From Janthinobacterium violaceinigrum (lineage in GTDB: Bacteria; Pseudomonadota; Gammaproteobacteria; Burkholderiales; Burkholderiaceae_D): a stretch of 64,000 bases of DNA. Position 1 is the first letter of the stretch. Each line of letters starts with the position of its first letter. Under the pieces are notes generated by a model. That model worked only from the letters and a program-made list of their open reading frames with translations, was not told where the DNA came from and searched no databases. Location: the NCBI RefSeq assembly GCF_009208555.1, contig NZ_WFLI01000014.1, positions 62,001-126,000 on the forward strand. The letters are read 5' to 3'. This document shows, piece after piece, positions 35,394 to 45,556 of this stretch. A program made the translations under genes and the position numbers.

Positions 35394-38300
35394 CGAGCCA
35401 TCTGCTCAACCCCCTGGCGTTCCCGCTGCACGGCTCGCGCCTGATCGAAGCCTCGGCCGGCACGGGCAAGACCTGGACCATCGCCGCGCTGTACGTGCGC
35501 CTCGTGCTGGGCCACGGCGACGACGACAGCCGCTACGCGCGGCCGCTGCTGCCGGCCGATATCCTGGTGATGACGTTTACCCGCGCCGCCACGCGCGAAC
35601 TGTCGAACCGCGTGCGCGAGCGCCTGATCGAGGCGGCCGCCTATTTTCGCCGCGAAGTTGGCATGGAATCGGGCGGCAGCGACCCCTTCCTCGACGCCTT
35701 GCTGGTGGCGTATCCGGACGAGAGCGAGCGGCAGAAGGCCGCGCACCGGCTGATGCTGGCCGCCGAGACGATGGATGAAGCGGCCATTTTCACCATCGAC
35801 GCCTGGTGCCAGCGCATGCTGCGCGAGCACGCGTTCGACAGCGGCAGCCTGTTCGACGAAGAGCTGGTCAGCGACGAGCAAGCCCTGTTCGAGGATGCGG
35901 CCCACGATTACTGGCGCCAGCAGGTGTACCCGTTGCCGCCGCAGGCGCTGGACGTACTGCTGGCCTGCTGGCCCGATGTGGGCGCGCTGAAGAAAGGCGC
36001 GCGCGAGCTGGCGCGCCGCGCGGACATCATGGCCATGGCCCAGGACGAACCGTTGTCCGCGCTGATCGCGCGCGAACAGCGGGCGCTGGCCGCGCAGCTG
36101 GCCAGCCTGAAGGCGGGCTGGGTCGAGCGCGTGGACGGCATGGCCGCGTGGATCAACGACCACCGCGCCGTCAATCCCAAGTGTTTTAACGGCGTCAAGA
36201 TGAAGCCGGAGAACCTGGCGAAGTGGTTCGACGGCTTGCGCCGCTGGGCGCAAGATCCGCTGTTGCTGCAGCCGGCCATCACGGCCAAGGCGTGGGAGCG
36301 TCTGACGCCGTTCGGCATCGAAGATGCGTTTGCCAAGAGTTTTACGGCGCAAGTACCCGAGTGCTTCGACCATACGGAAGAACTGGGACGGGCGCTGGCC
36401 GCCATCACGCCGCTGCCGCACAAGCTGCACCTGCATGCGGCGGCGGCCATCGCGCGGCGCATGGACCAGTTGAAGCGCCAGTCGCGCCAGTTCGGCTTTG
36501 CCGACATGCTGCAGCGGCTGCACGACGCGCTGGCCGGCGAGAATGGCGCGGCCCTGCGCCAGCGCATCATCGACCAGTATCCGCTGGCCATGGTCGACGA
36601 ATTCCAGGATACGGCGCCGGCCCAGTACCAGATCTTCAACCTGCTGTACCGCATTGCCGACAACGACCCGGCGCTGGGACTGTTCCTGATCGGCGACCCG
36701 AAACAGTCGATCTACGGCTTTCGCGGCGCGGACATCCAGAGCTACCTGGCGGCGCGGCGCGCCACGGCAGGGCGCCACTACCAGCTGGGCACCAACTACC
36801 GTTCCACAGCGCCCCTGGTGGCGGCCGTCAACCAGTTGTTCCTGCATGCGGAGCGCGCCGAAGTGCCGGCCGGCGCCTTCCGCTACCGCAAGGGCGATGA
36901 CAATCCGCTGCCGTTCGAAGCCGTCGATGCCAAGGGCCGCGCCGAATACCTGGTCACGAAGGATGGCGCCATGCCGGCGCTGCTGGCCGCCTGCGCCAGC
37001 GATGAAGGATTGCGCGGCGACAGCTACCGCGAGTATTTCGCGCAGCACTGCGCGGAACACATCGTCGCCATGCTGGGCGATCCGCAGGCGGGCTTCGATG
37101 GCCCGGACGGCTTCGTGCGGCTGCAGCCGGCCGACGTGGCCGTGCTGGTGCGCGACCGCAAGGAAGCGGCGGCCATCCGCCGCGCGCTGGCACGCCGCCG
37201 GGTCGCCAGCGTGTACCTGTCCGACAAGGATTCCGTCGTCGACAGCGAAGAGGCGGCCGACGTGCTGCGCTGGCTGGCGGCGCTGGCCAATCCCCTCGAC
37301 GGGGGACTGGCGCGCGCCGCGTTTGCCACGCGCACCATCGGCCTGTCGCTGGGCGAGCTGGCGCGCCTGTCCAGCGACGAGCTGGAATGGGAGCGCCGGG
37401 TCGAGCAACTGAAGGCCCTGCACCTGATCTGGCAGCGCCAGGGCGTGCTGGCCATGCTGCGCCGCTTCATCCACGAACTGCAGCTGCCGGCCATGCTGCT
37501 GCAGCAGACGGGCGGCGAGCGGCGGCTGACGAATCTGCTGCACTTGGCCGAACTGCTGCAATCGGCCAGCCGCCAGCTCGATGGCGAACAGGCGCTGATA
37601 CGCTGGCTGGCCGAGCAGATCGCGGGCGAAGGCGAGGGCGGCGACGAGCGCGTGCTGCGCCTGGAAAGCGATGCGGAGCTGGTGAAAGTCATCACCGTGC
37701 ACAAATCCAAGGGCCTCGAATACCCGCTCGTGTATCTGCCGTTTGCCGTCACGGCGCGCAAGGTGGACAAGCGCAACCGCAGCTTCTTCGACTATGCGGG
37801 CGAGGATGGCGAGCGCCGCCTCGACCTGTCGCTGTCCGACGAGGCGATGGCGGCGGTCGAGGAAGCGCGCATCGAGGAAGACCTGCGCCTGCTGTACGTG
37901 GCCCTGACGCGCGCGCGCCACTTCCTGTGGCTGGGCGTGGCCGCCCAGGCGGCGCGCAAGGCGGGCGAGAATACCTTGCACGAATCGGCGCTCGGCTACC
38001 TGCTGACGGGCGGCGACAAGCTGCCGGCGGAGCAATTGCTGCTGCGCTGGCAGCAGGTGGCGGGCAGCTGCGACGCCATCTACGTGGCTTCCCTGGCGCA
38101 GCCCGACGCCTGCACGGTGCTGGACCGGATCGAGCGGCGCCCCGGGCTGCGCCCCGCGCCCGTGTTCGCGGGCGAATTCGAGCGCGACTGGTCGGTGGGC
38201 AGCTTTACGTCGCTGACGCGCCAGATCGGCGCCGTGGCGGCCCCGCACGTGCCGCAGCGGGCGCTGGAAGAAACCCTGCTGGAAGACGGCACGGGCGTGC

Positions 38301-39061
38301 CAGCTGCCTCGCCGCTGCAGACGGGCGACGCGCCCTGGCACCGCTTCCCGCGCGGCTCCGTGCCCGGCAATTTCCTGCACGAGCAGCTCGAATGGATGGG
38401 GAGCGAAGGCTTTGACAGCGTCCACGAAGCGCACTTCGACGCGCGCCTGGCCGCGCGCTGCGAGCGGGCGGGCTGGGGCCACCGCCAGGAAGACGCCATC
38501 GCCTGGCTCAGGGAAGTCGCCGTCACGCCGCTGCCGCTGCTCGATGCGTCGCTGTCGCAGCTGGACAGCACCCTGTCCGAGATGGAGTTCTGGTTCCCCA
38601 GCGAGCACCTGTCCACGGGCGCGCTTGACCAGCTGTGCACGCGCCTGCTGCTCGACGGCGCGCCCCGTCCCGTGCTGCCGCGGCGCCAGCTGCACGGCAT
38701 GCTGAAAGGCTTTGCCGACCTGGTGATCGAACAGGATGGCCGCTATTGGGTGCTCGACTACAAGTCGAATGCGCTGGGCGCCAACGACGCCGCCTACCAC
38801 ACGGCCGCACTGGCGGCGGGCATGGCGCAGCACCGCTACGATATCCAGGGCGCCATCTACATGCTGGCCCTGCACCGGCTGCTGAAAAGCCGCCTCGGCG
38901 ACGCGTATGACCCGGCGGAACACCTGGGCGGCGCCATCTTCCTGTTCCTGCGCGGCATAGCGAATGGGGACACGCATGGCTGCTACTGGCTGGCGCCCCA
39001 GCTGGAACTGCTGGACGGCCTCGATCAACTGTTAGAAGAAACGGAACACCATGCAGCATGA
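35390..39061 (+). CDS. recB: Exodeoxyribonuclease V beta subunit
   Basis: This 1223-residue RecB subunit is the 3'-5' helicase with a C-terminal nuclease. Walker A EASAGTGKT lies at residues 20-28, motif II MVDEFQDTAP near 400, GDPKQSIYGFRGADI near 440, and KVITVHKSKGLEYPLVY near 768. The nuclease domain carries LKGFADLVIEQDG and VLDYKSN near 1107-1127 with the catalytic Asp and Lys. Overlaps with recC (4 bases) and recD (11 bases) imply translational coupling of all three subunits. Confidence 0.95.
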   Translation: MTSHLLNPLAFPLHGSRLIEASAGTGKTWTIAALYVRLVLGHGDDDSRYARPLLPADILVMTFTRAATRELSNRVRERLIEAAAYFRREVGMESGGSDPFLDALLVAYPDESERQKAAHRLMLAAETMDEAAIFTIDAWCQRMLREHAFDSGSLFDEELVSDEQALFEDAAHDYWRQQVYPLPPQALDVLLACWPDVGALKKGARELARRADIMAMAQDEPLSALIAREQRALAAQLASLKAGWVERVDGMAAWINDHRAVNPKCFNGVKMKPENLAKWFDGLRRWAQDPLLLQPAITAKAWERLTPFGIEDAFAKSFTAQVPECFDHTEELGRALAAITPLPHKLHLHAAAAIARRMDQLKRQSRQFGFADMLQRLHDALAGENGAALRQRIIDQYPLAMVDEFQDTAPAQYQIFNLLYRIADNDPALGLFLIGDPKQSIYGFRGADIQSYLAARRATAGRHYQLGTNYRSTAPLVAAVNQLFLHAERAEVPAGAFRYRKGDDNPLPFEAVDAKGRAEYLVTKDGAMPALLAACASDEGLRGDSYREYFAQHCAEHIVAMLGDPQAGFDGPDGFVRLQPADVAVLVRDRKEAAAIRRALARRRVASVYLSDKDSVVDSEEAADVLRWLAALANPLDGGLARAAFATRTIGLSLGELARLSSDELEWERRVEQLKALHLIWQRQGVLAMLRRFIHELQLPAMLLQQTGGERRLTNLLHLAELLQSASRQLDGEQALIRWLAEQIAGEGEGGDERVLRLESDAELVKVITVHKSKGLEYPLVYLPFAVTARKVDKRNRSFFDYAGEDGERRLDLSLSDEAMAAVEEARIEEDLRLLYVALTRARHFLWLGVAAQAARKAGENTLHESALGYLLTGGDKLPAEQLLLRWQQVAGSCDAIYVASLAQPDACTVLDRIERRPGLRPAPVFAGEFERDWSVGSFTSLTRQIGAVAAPHVPQRALEETLLEDGTGVPAASPLQTGDAPWHRFPRGSVPGNFLHEQLEWMGSEGFDSVHEAHFDARLAARCERAGWGHRQEDAIAWLREVAVTPLPLLDASLSQLDSTLSEMEFWFPSEHLSTGALDQLCTRLLLDGAPRPVLPRRQLHGMLKGFADLVIEQDGRYWVLDYKSNALGANDAAYHTAALAAGMAQHRYDIQGAIYMLALHRLLKSRLGDAYDPAEHLGGAIFLFLRGIANGDTHGCYWLAPQLELLDGLDQLLEETEHHAA

Positions 39062-41021
39062 CGCACAGATGAACGCCTTGTTTGCCCATGTTGACGGCGT
39101 CGCCGAGGATGGCCATCTGCGCCGCCTGAGCGCCGCCTTTGCCCGCTTCATCGCCAGCCTGGACGAGCAGGCGCCGGATGCGCCCGCCGTGGCCGTCGCA
39201 TGCGTGGTGCTGTCCGAGCTGGAAGGGCGTGGCCACAGCTGTTTGATGCTGGCGGACCTGGCCAGCGAACCGTCGCAGCTGCTGGGCTGGAGCGAGGAAC
39301 TGTGGCATGGCGTGCTGGCCGTTTCCGGCCCGCTGCCCGACAGCGTGGATGGCTGGCGCGCGCTGCTGGCCCGCGCGCCGCAAGTGTGGCAAGTGGATGC
39401 GCCGGACGTGCGCCAGCCGCTGGTGCTCGATGGGGCGCGCCTGTATTTGCGCCGCTACTGGCGCGACGAGCGCCTGGTGGGCGGAAAAATCGCCGCCCGC
39501 GCGCAGGATCTGGGCACGCCGCCGCTGGCGCAGGTGCGGCAATGGCTCGACATCCTGTTCGACCAGCCAACCCGGGACGGCGGCCCGGACTGGCAAAAGG
39601 TGGCGTGCGCCATCGCGCTGCGGGGCAAGGTGGTCATCATCACGGGCGGACCTGGAACGGGTAAGACGTACACGGTGGCCAGCCTGTTGACCCTGCTGTT
39701 TGCCGTCTCGCCGCAGCCGGAGCAGCTGCGCATCGCGCTGGCCGCGCCCACGGGCAAGGCGGCCGCGCGGCTGAAGCAATCGATCGACAAGGCGCTCGAA
39801 GGGCTGGCGGCCAAGGCGGCGCGCGGCGATCAAGGCTTGCCCCTGCTGGAACTGGCGCGGCGCATGGGCGCGGCGCGCACCCTGCATAGTTTGCTGGGTG
39901 CGCGGCCCGATACGCGCGCCTTTGCCCACCACGCGGGCAATCCGCTCGAGGTCGACGTGCTGATCGTCGATGAAGCGTCGATGGTGCACCTGGAGATGAT
40001 GGCGTCGGTGCTCGACGCCTTGCCGTCCACGGCGGTCCTGATCCTCCTGGGCGACAAGGATCAATTGGCGTCCGTGGAAGCGGGCGCCGTGCTGGGCGAC
40101 TTGTGCCACGATGCGCAGGCGGGCGGCTACACGGACGACACCATCGCGTATGCGCAGGCGGCCAGCGGCGTGGCCATTCCCCCCGGCTTTGCGGGAGCGG
40201 CCGGCGCGCTCGCGCAGCAGACGGTGATGCTGCGTCACAGCCACCGTTTCAGCGGCCCCATTGGCGAACTGGCGCTGGCCGTGAATGGCGGCAGGCCCGA
40301 CCTGGCCAAGGCGTGCTTCGCCGGCGACAGCGGCGGCCAGCTGGCGTGGAGCGTGCCGGCGCAGCAGGAAGACGTGCTGCGCCTGGCCTTGCGCGGCCGC
40401 GCAGATGCACCGGGCGGCTACCAGCCCTACCTGGCGCTGGTGAATGCGGGCGGGGAGGGCCATGCGCAGCACGACGACTGGGTGCGCGCCGTGCTGCACG
40501 CGTTCGAGTCGTTCCGCATCCTGTGCGCCGTGCGCGAAGGCGAGTGGGGCGTGGCGGGCGTGAACACGGCCATCGAACTGCGGCTGGAAAAGGAAGGCCT
40601 GATACGCCGCAGCGAGTGGTATGTGGGCCGCCCCGTGATGATCACGCGCAACGACTACGGCACGGGCGTGTTCAATGGCGACATCGGCTTGACCTTGCGC
40701 GACCCTGCGCGGCCCGGTTCCCTGCGCGTGTACTTTTTGGAAGGCGAAAACGTGCGCAGCGTGCTGGCCACGCGCTTGCGCCACGTGGAGACGGCGTTCG
40801 CCATGACGGTGCATAAATCGCAGGGCTCGGAATTCCGCCACACGGTGCTGGTGCTGCCGCAGGAAGGCGGCGCCATGCTGGCGCGCGAACTGGTCTACAC
40901 GGGCATCACGCGGGCGCGCGATTTCTTCACCCTCGTCTCGCCCACGCAGGCCGTGCTGTTCGACGCGATCCTGCGCCGCACGCAGCGGGCCAGCGGCTTG
41001 CGAGGGCTGATCGGGGCCTGA
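39051..41021 (+). CDS. recD: Exodeoxyribonuclease V alpha subunit
   Basis: This 656-residue RecD subunit is the 5'-3' helicase motor of RecBCD. Walker A GGPGTGKT is at about residues 200-207, then [29 protein letters not shown] (motif II), [20 protein letters not shown] (motif III) and [13 protein letters not shown] (motif V/VI). The N-terminal 150 residues form the RecB-binding region. It ends 4 bases before the convergent DoxX gene. Confidence 0.95.
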   Translation: MQHDAQMNALFAHVDGVAEDGHLRRLSAAFARFIASLDEQAPDAPAVAVACVVLSELEGRGHSCLMLADLASEPSQLLGWSEELWHGVLAVSGPLPDSVDGWRALLARAPQVWQVDAPDVRQPLVLDGARLYLRRYWRDERLVGGKIAARAQDLGTPPLAQVRQWLDILFDQPTRDGGPDWQKVACAIALRGKVVIITGGPGTGKTYTVASLLTLLFAVSPQPEQLRIALAAPTGKAAARLKQSIDKALEGLAAKAARGDQGLPLLELARRMGAARTLHSLLGARPDTRAFAHHAGNPLEVDVLIVDEASMVHLEMMASVLDALPSTAVLILLGDKDQLASVEAGAVLGDLCHDAQAGGYTDDTIAYAQAASGVAIPPGFAGAAGALAQQTVMLRHSHRFSGPIGELALAVNGGRPDLAKACFAGDSGGQLAWSVPAQQEDVLRLALRGRADAPGGYQPYLALVNAGGEGHAQHDDWVRAVLHAFESFRILCAVREGEWGVAGVNTAIELRLEKEGLIRRSEWYVGRPVMITRNDYGTGVFNGDIGLTLRDPARPGSLRVYFLEGENVRSVLATRLRHVETAFAMTVHKSQGSEFRHTVLVLPQEGGAMLARELVYTGITRARDFFTLVSPTQAVLFDAILRRTQRASGLRGLIGA

Positions 41022-41025
41022 CCGG

Positions 41026-41448
41026 CTAGCGGCCCGCTTGCCGGCTGACCGTCCAGATCCACCAGATCAGCGCCGCCTGCAGGGGCAGGCGCGCCAGCAG
41101 CAAGGCTTGCTGCCAGGCGGGATCGCCCGCCGCGCGCGCATTCAGCAACATCTGTACGTTCGCCGGCAGCACGGCCAGCGACAGTGCGATCAGGCCGATG
41201 CCGGCCAGACGCCGCGTGCGCACGGGCAGCAGGCCCATGCCGCCGGCCAGCTCGCAGGCGCCGCTGACATACACGAGCAGCAGCGGCGCAGGCAGCCACG
41301 GCGGCATGATGCCCGCGTAGGCGGCGGGGAACATGAAATGCAGCAGGCCGGCCACGCTGAAAAAGAGTGCCAGCGCACAGCGAGACAGGGGCAATCGGTG
41401 CTGCCGGTGCGGGGTGGGCATGTGGGGGCGCAATCGCTCGCTGTTCAT
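41026..41448 (-). CDS. DoxX family membrane protein
   Basis: The protein has 140 residues with four hydrophobic segments ([64 protein letters not shown]), matching small DoxX-like inner-membrane proteins. The motif GLLHFMFP near the first segment and [12 protein letters not shown] are typical. Neither the ATG at 41448 nor the one at 41421 has a clear ribosome binding site. The role in the cell is unknown; related proteins are linked to redox and oxidative-stress functions. Confidence 0.8.
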   Translation of the reverse strand: MNSERLRPHMPTPHRQHRLPLSRCALALFFSVAGLLHFMFPAAYAGIMPPWLPAPLLLVYVSGACELAGGMGLLPVRTRRLAGIGLIALSLAVLPANVQMLLNARAAGDPAWQQALLLARLPLQAALIWWIWTVSRQAGR

Positions 41449-41673
41449 TTAAAAGTTAAATATCTAGCAATTATCGCGTGTTGTCAATGCGCATCGCGGC
41501 GCTTCCCCTGTGGTTTCTTCATTGAATATTCCAAATATTTCATCCTCCTGTTCCGATTTTTGTGTAAAACTGCGAAATGTAAAATATTGACACGTAGCAA
41601 TTTTCGGCAGCTCCCGCTTGCCGGCGCAAGCGCCGCGTGTCGATACCATCAACATCGAAACCAGGAGTCCATC

Positions 41674-43596
41674 ATGTTGTCTTCCCTTCGCACGCGCTTG
41701 GTCCTCATCTGTGTCGCCATCGTCGTGCTGTCCATGCTGGCCTTGTCGGTCGCTAATTACGTCACCACGCGCAGCAGCATGCTGGCGTCCTCGGACCAGC
41801 AGATGCAGCAACTGCTGCAAAGCCAGTCGGCCGTGCTGGCGCAATGGGTCGATGGCAAGAAAAAGGTCATGGCGTCCGTCGTCATGTCGGCCGAGACGCC
41901 CGATCCGCTGCGCGCCTTCCAGATCGCGGAAAAGGCCGGCGATTTTGCGGAAGTGTTCATCGGCTACGCGGACAAGCGCTCCGTGTTTACCCATCCGGGC
42001 CGCCCGGCCGATTTCGATCCCACCGCGCGCGCCTGGTACACGGATACCGTCAAGGCGGGCGTGCCGATGCTGACGCCGCCGTATGTGGACGCGGCCAGCC
42101 ACAAGCTGGTGGTGTCGTTCACGGCGCCCGTCGGGCCGAAGGAGGCGCCGAGCGGCGTGGCGGGCGCGGACGTGCTGCTCGATACGGTGATCGCCAACGT
42201 GGTGGCGATCAAGCCGACGCCGCACAGCTTTGCCTTCCTGGTCGACCAGAGCGGCACCATCATCGCCCATGCCAACAAGGACCTGAGCCTGCAGCCGGTG
42301 ACGAAGCTCGATGCCGCGCTGTCGGCCGCGCAGGTCAACCGCCTGGAAAGCACGCGCACGAGCGAGGCCGTGCGCTTGAACGAGCGCGACGGCATGCTGT
42401 ACGTCACGCGCGTGGCCGGTACCGACTGGCTGCTGGCCGTGGTGCTGGACCAGCAGGAAGCCATGCAGGCCTTGCAGACGATGCTGACGACGGCCACCAT
42501 CACGGCGGCGATGCTGACCGGCTTGGCGGCGCTGCTGCTGTCGCTGCTGGTCTTCAAAATGCTCAAGCGCCTGGAACTGGTGCGCGATGCGCTTGACGAT
42601 ATCGCCTCGGGCGAAGGCGACCTGACGCGCCGCCTCGACGCTTCCGGCGTGGATGAACTGGCGCAGATCGCGGGCGCCTTCAACCGGTTCATCGACAAGA
42701 TCGCCGCCGTGCTGGTAAAAATCCGCACGGCCAGCGAATCGGTGAAGGTGTCGTCGACGGAAATCGCCGCCGGCAACCAGGACCTGTCGTCGCGCACGGA
42801 ACAGCAAGCCAGCTCGCTGGAGGAAACGGCCGCCTCGATGGAGGAGCTGACCAGCACGGTGAAACAGAACGCGGACAATGCGCGCCAGGCCAACCAGATG
42901 GCGCAGTCGGCGTCCGGCGTGGCCAGCAAGGGCGGGCAAGTGGTGGCGCAGGTGGTCGATACCATGGCGTCGATCAACGACTCGTCGAAGAAGATCGTCG
43001 ACATCATCAGCGTCATCGACGGCATCGCCTTCCAGACGAACATCCTCGCGCTCAATGCGGCCGTGGAAGCGGCGCGCGCGGGCGAGCAGGGACGGGGCTT
43101 TGCCGTGGTGGCCACGGAAGTGCGCAGCCTGGCGCAGAGGTCGAGCCAGGCGGCCAAGGAAATCAAGCTGCTGATCGACGATTCGGTGGGCAAGGTCGAT
43201 TCGGGCGCCCGCCTGGTCGACGAGGCCGGCGCGACGATGCAGGAAATCGTCGACAGCGTGCGCCGCGTTACCGACATCATGGGCGAGATTACGGCCGCCA
43301 GCGCCGAGCAAAGCTCGGGCATCGAACAGGTGAACCAGGCGATCGCGCAAATGGACCAGGTGACGCAGCAGAATGCGGCCCTGGTGGAAGAGGCGGCCGC
43401 CGCGGCGGAAAGCCTGCAGGACCAGGCCAGCACCTTGTCGCAGGTGGTGGGCGTGTTCAAGCTCGATGACGGACAGGCGCCGGCGCCGCTCAAACCGGCG
43501 GCGCGCCCGGCAGTCGTGCAGCGCATCGCCAGCCGTCCTGCCGCCCAAGCGGCGGCCCGCAAGACGGAACCGTCGGAGGAGTGGGAGACTTTCTAG
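41674..43596 (+). CDS. Methyl-accepting chemotaxis protein with dCACHE sensor and CheR-binding tail
   Basis: The protein is 640 residues from the ATG at 41674, with AGGAG six bases upstream; a longer open frame upstream is spurious. It has a membrane segment at about 7-29, a periplasmic double-CACHE sensor about 36-265 with [17 protein letters not shown], a second membrane segment about 270-297, HAMP about 298-350, and a coiled-coil signalling domain whose hairpin tip [20 protein letters not shown] lies near 456-475. The C terminus is EWETF, an xWxxF pentapeptide that tethers the methyltransferase CheR. It is a full-length receptor with no chemotaxis genes next to it. Confidence 0.94.
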   Translation: MLSSLRTRLVLICVAIVVLSMLALSVANYVTTRSSMLASSDQQMQQLLQSQSAVLAQWVDGKKKVMASVVMSAETPDPLRAFQIAEKAGDFAEVFIGYADKRSVFTHPGRPADFDPTARAWYTDTVKAGVPMLTPPYVDAASHKLVVSFTAPVGPKEAPSGVAGADVLLDTVIANVVAIKPTPHSFAFLVDQSGTIIAHANKDLSLQPVTKLDAALSAAQVNRLESTRTSEAVRLNERDGMLYVTRVAGTDWLLAVVLDQQEAMQALQTMLTTATITAAMLTGLAALLLSLLVFKMLKRLELVRDALDDIASGEGDLTRRLDASGVDELAQIAGAFNRFIDKIAAVLVKIRTASESVKVSSTEIAAGNQDLSSRTEQQASSLEETAASMEELTSTVKQNADNARQANQMAQSASGVASKGGQVVAQVVDTMASINDSSKKIVDIISVIDGIAFQTNILALNAAVEAARAGEQGRGFAVVATEVRSLAQRSSQAAKEIKLLIDDSVGKVDSGARLVDEAGATMQEIVDSVRRVTDIMGEITAASAEQSSGIEQVNQAIAQMDQVTQQNAALVEEAAAAAESLQDQASTLSQVVGVFKLDDGQAPAPLKPAARPAVVQRIASRPAAQAAARKTEPSEEWETF

Positions 43597-43603
43597 GCAG
43601 CGC

Positions 43604-44503
43604 TCAGGCGCGCCGGGGCGCCAGGGTCGGCGCCATCTGCTTCGCCACGTCGAAGAAGGCGTTGGTGGCCGGCGTGTTCTGGCGCCGGTCGCGCACGGCC
43701 AGGCCCACCTTGCGGCTGACGGGCGGGTTCAAGGGCAGGGCGACCAGCTCCGGATACTGCTCGCGCAGGCGCTGCGGCAAGGCCAGTTCGGCCACGATGG
43801 ACAGGCCGTCGCCGCGGCTGACCATGTCGAGGATGGTGATCACCTGGCTGATGCGGTAGGGCACGTGCGGCTGCAAGCCCGCATTGGCGAACAGCGGTTC
43901 GATCAGGCAGGCGCAGCCCGCCTCGGACATGATGAACGGCCCCTCGCACAGCTGCGCCAGGGTGATGGTCTTGAGCTGCGCCAGCGGGTGGCTGCGCGGC
44001 ACCAGCGCCATCATCTGGTCTTCCACCAGCGGCGCCGTGTCGAAACGCTCGTCGGGCAGCACGACGAAGCCGACATCGACCCTGCGCTCGCGTATCCATT
44101 GCACCACTTCATGGTCGGCCCCTTCGTCGATGCGCAGGTCGATGCCCGGATAGCGCAGGCGAAATTGCGCCGTGATGGCCGGCAGCAGGTTCAGCGACGA
44201 CGTGGGACCGAAGGAGCCGATGCGCAGGGTGCCCTGGCGCTGGCCCAGCACGTCGGCCGCTTCCTGGCGCATGGCTTCCGACAGGCCGAGGATTTCGCGC
44301 GCGCGCACGAGCAGCTGGCGGCCCACGTCCGTCAGCTCGGCCGAGGCCTGGTGGCGCACGATGAGGTCCACGCCCATCTCCTTTTCCAGTGCCTTCAATG
44401 CATGCGAGACGGCCGACTGGCTGATGCCCAGCTGCGCGGCGGCGGCGGAAAAGCCGTGCAGTTCGGCCACCAGGGTAAAAATTTCCAGTTGCGTGAAGGT
44501 CAT
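43604..44503 (-). CDS. LysR-family transcriptional regulator
   Basis: This 299-residue regulator has a helix-turn-helix at about residues 3-60 (HGFSAAAAQLGISQSAVSHA; LEKEMGVDLIVRHQ) and a LysR substrate-binding domain (LRIGSFGPTSSLNLLPAITA; DVGFVVLPDERFDTAPLVED). It is divergent from an EamA exporter gene with an AT-rich gap containing repeated half-sites, so it most likely controls that exporter and itself. It ends 7 bases from the stop of the chemoreceptor gene, convergent. Confidence 0.92.
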   Translation of the reverse strand: MTFTQLEIFTLVAELHGFSAAAAQLGISQSAVSHALKALEKEMGVDLIVRHQASAELTDVGRQLLVRAREILGLSEAMRQEAADVLGQRQGTLRIGSFGPTSSLNLLPAITAQFRLRYPGIDLRIDEGADHEVVQWIRERRVDVGFVVLPDERFDTAPLVEDQMMALVPRSHPLAQLKTITLAQLCEGPFIMSEAGCACLIEPLFANAGLQPHVPYRISQVITILDMVSRGDGLSIVAELALPQRLREQYPELVALPLNPPVSRKVGLAVRDRRQNTPATNAFFDVAKQMAPTLAPRRA

Positions 44504-44522
44504 GGTGTGGTTTTGTTGAGTT

Positions 44523-44550
44523 ATGAGTATTTACTCATTATTTCATGAGT
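44523..44550. promoter_or_regulatory. Three alternating LysR half-sites
   Basis: ATGAGT (44523-44528), ACTCAT (44533-44538) and ATGAGT (44545-44550) give two overlapping inverted repeats with 4- and 6-base spacers in the gap between the LysR and EamA genes. This arrangement suits recognition and activation sites of a LysR tetramer. Confidence 0.55.
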
Positions 44551-44623
44551 TGATATTAGTATTAATATATATGCATATCACCCGCCACACAAGCGGCCTT
44601 CAGGATGCACCCTAGGATATCCC

Positions 44624-45556
44624 ATGTCTTCTTCCGCCGTACCCCAGGCCCCGCTGCTCGCCGTGCAGTCGCCGCTCGTCTACATCAAACTGATTTTCGT
44701 CGCCCTGTTCTGGGGCGGCACTTTTATTGCCGGACGCGTGCTGGCGCAGCAGATGCCGCCCATGACGGCCGCCAGCGGACGCTTCGGCGTGGCCGTGCTG
44801 CTGCTCGTCGTGCTGGCCTGGAAACTGGAAGGGGGCTTGCCCCGCCTGGACCGCAAGCAGCTGGCGACGACGGCGGCCTTGGGCCTGACGGGCATCTTCT
44901 TATATAACCTGTGCTTCCTGGCGGCCCTGTCGCGCATGCCGGCCGGGCGCACGGCCCTGTTCGTGGCCCTGAACCCCATCGTCACGGCGATGGCGTCGGC
45001 CATGCTGTTCCGCGAACGGCTCGGTTCCTTCAAGTGGCTGGGCATCATGCTGGCGTTTTGCGGCACGGCCATCGTCATCACGCGCGGCGATATCGCCGGC
45101 GTGCTGCACGGCACGGGCGGCGGCATCGGCGCCGGCGAGATCTTCATGTTCTGCGGTATTTCCAGCTGGGCCGCCTATACCCTGATCGGCCGGGTCGCGC
45201 TGAAGGGCTTGTCGCCGATAGCGGCCACCACGTATGCGGCTATGTGGGGCCTGGCTTTCCTGCTGGTTGGGGCGGCCGTGGAATTTCCCACAGTGCCGTG
45301 GCACAGCTTCGGCTGGCAAGTGTGGGCCGCCATCGGCTACCTGGGCGTATTCGGCACGGTGATCGGCTTTGTCTGGTATTACGAAGGCGTGAAAGCGCTG
45401 GGGCCGTCGCGCACGGCCGTGTTCAACAACCTCGTGCCCGTGTTCGGCATCGTGCTGGCGGCGGCGCTGCTGGGCGAGCCCGTGCTCGTCTCGATGCTGG
45501 TGGGCGGCGCGGTGACGATTGCCGGCGTGGTGATGACCAACCGGCAAGCGAAATAA
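44624..45556 (+). CDS. DMT-superfamily (EamA) transporter
   Basis: This 310-residue inner-membrane protein has ten hydrophobic segments in two EamA repeats. The first repeat starts KLIFVALFWGGTFIAGRVLA, with PAGRTALFVALNPIVTAMAS; the second contains FGTVIGFVWYYEGVKALGPS and the closing AAALLGEPVLVSMLVGGAVT. Such proteins export amino acids or metabolites. The divergent LysR gene probably controls it. The stop abuts the stop of the convergent pbpG-like gene. Confidence 0.9.
   Translation: MSSSAVPQAPLLAVQSPLVYIKLIFVALFWGGTFIAGRVLAQQMPPMTAASGRFGVAVLLLVVLAWKLEGGLPRLDRKQLATTAALGLTGIFLYNLCFLAALSRMPAGRTALFVALNPIVTAMASAMLFRERLGSFKWLGIMLAFCGTAIVITRGDIAGVLHGTGGGIGAGEIFMFCGISSWAAYTLIGRVALKGLSPIAATTYAAMWGLAFLLVGAAVEFPTVPWHSFGWQVWAAIGYLGVFGTVIGFVWYYEGVKALGPSRTAVFNNLVPVFGIVLAAALLGEPVLVSMLVGGAVTIAGVVMTNRQAK

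Noticed and set aside
35189..39028. 1279-codon open frame antisense to recB
   Set aside because: Same composition artefact; recB on the plus strand has all helicase and nuclease motifs.
38523..40841. 772-codon open frame antisense to recB/recD
   Set aside because: Low-complexity translation with no recognisable domain, opposite to intact recD motifs.
41532..41557. Possible sigma-28 (flagellar) promoter, CAAA then CCGAT, before the chemoreceptor gene
   Set aside because: Spacing is 16 rather than 15 and the -10 element lacks the GCCGATAA match; too weak to list as a feature.
41038..41673. Upstream extension of the chemoreceptor frame by 212 codons
   Set aside because: It runs across the DoxX gene and its promoter region; the ATG at 41674 has a good ribosome binding site directly before the first membrane segment.
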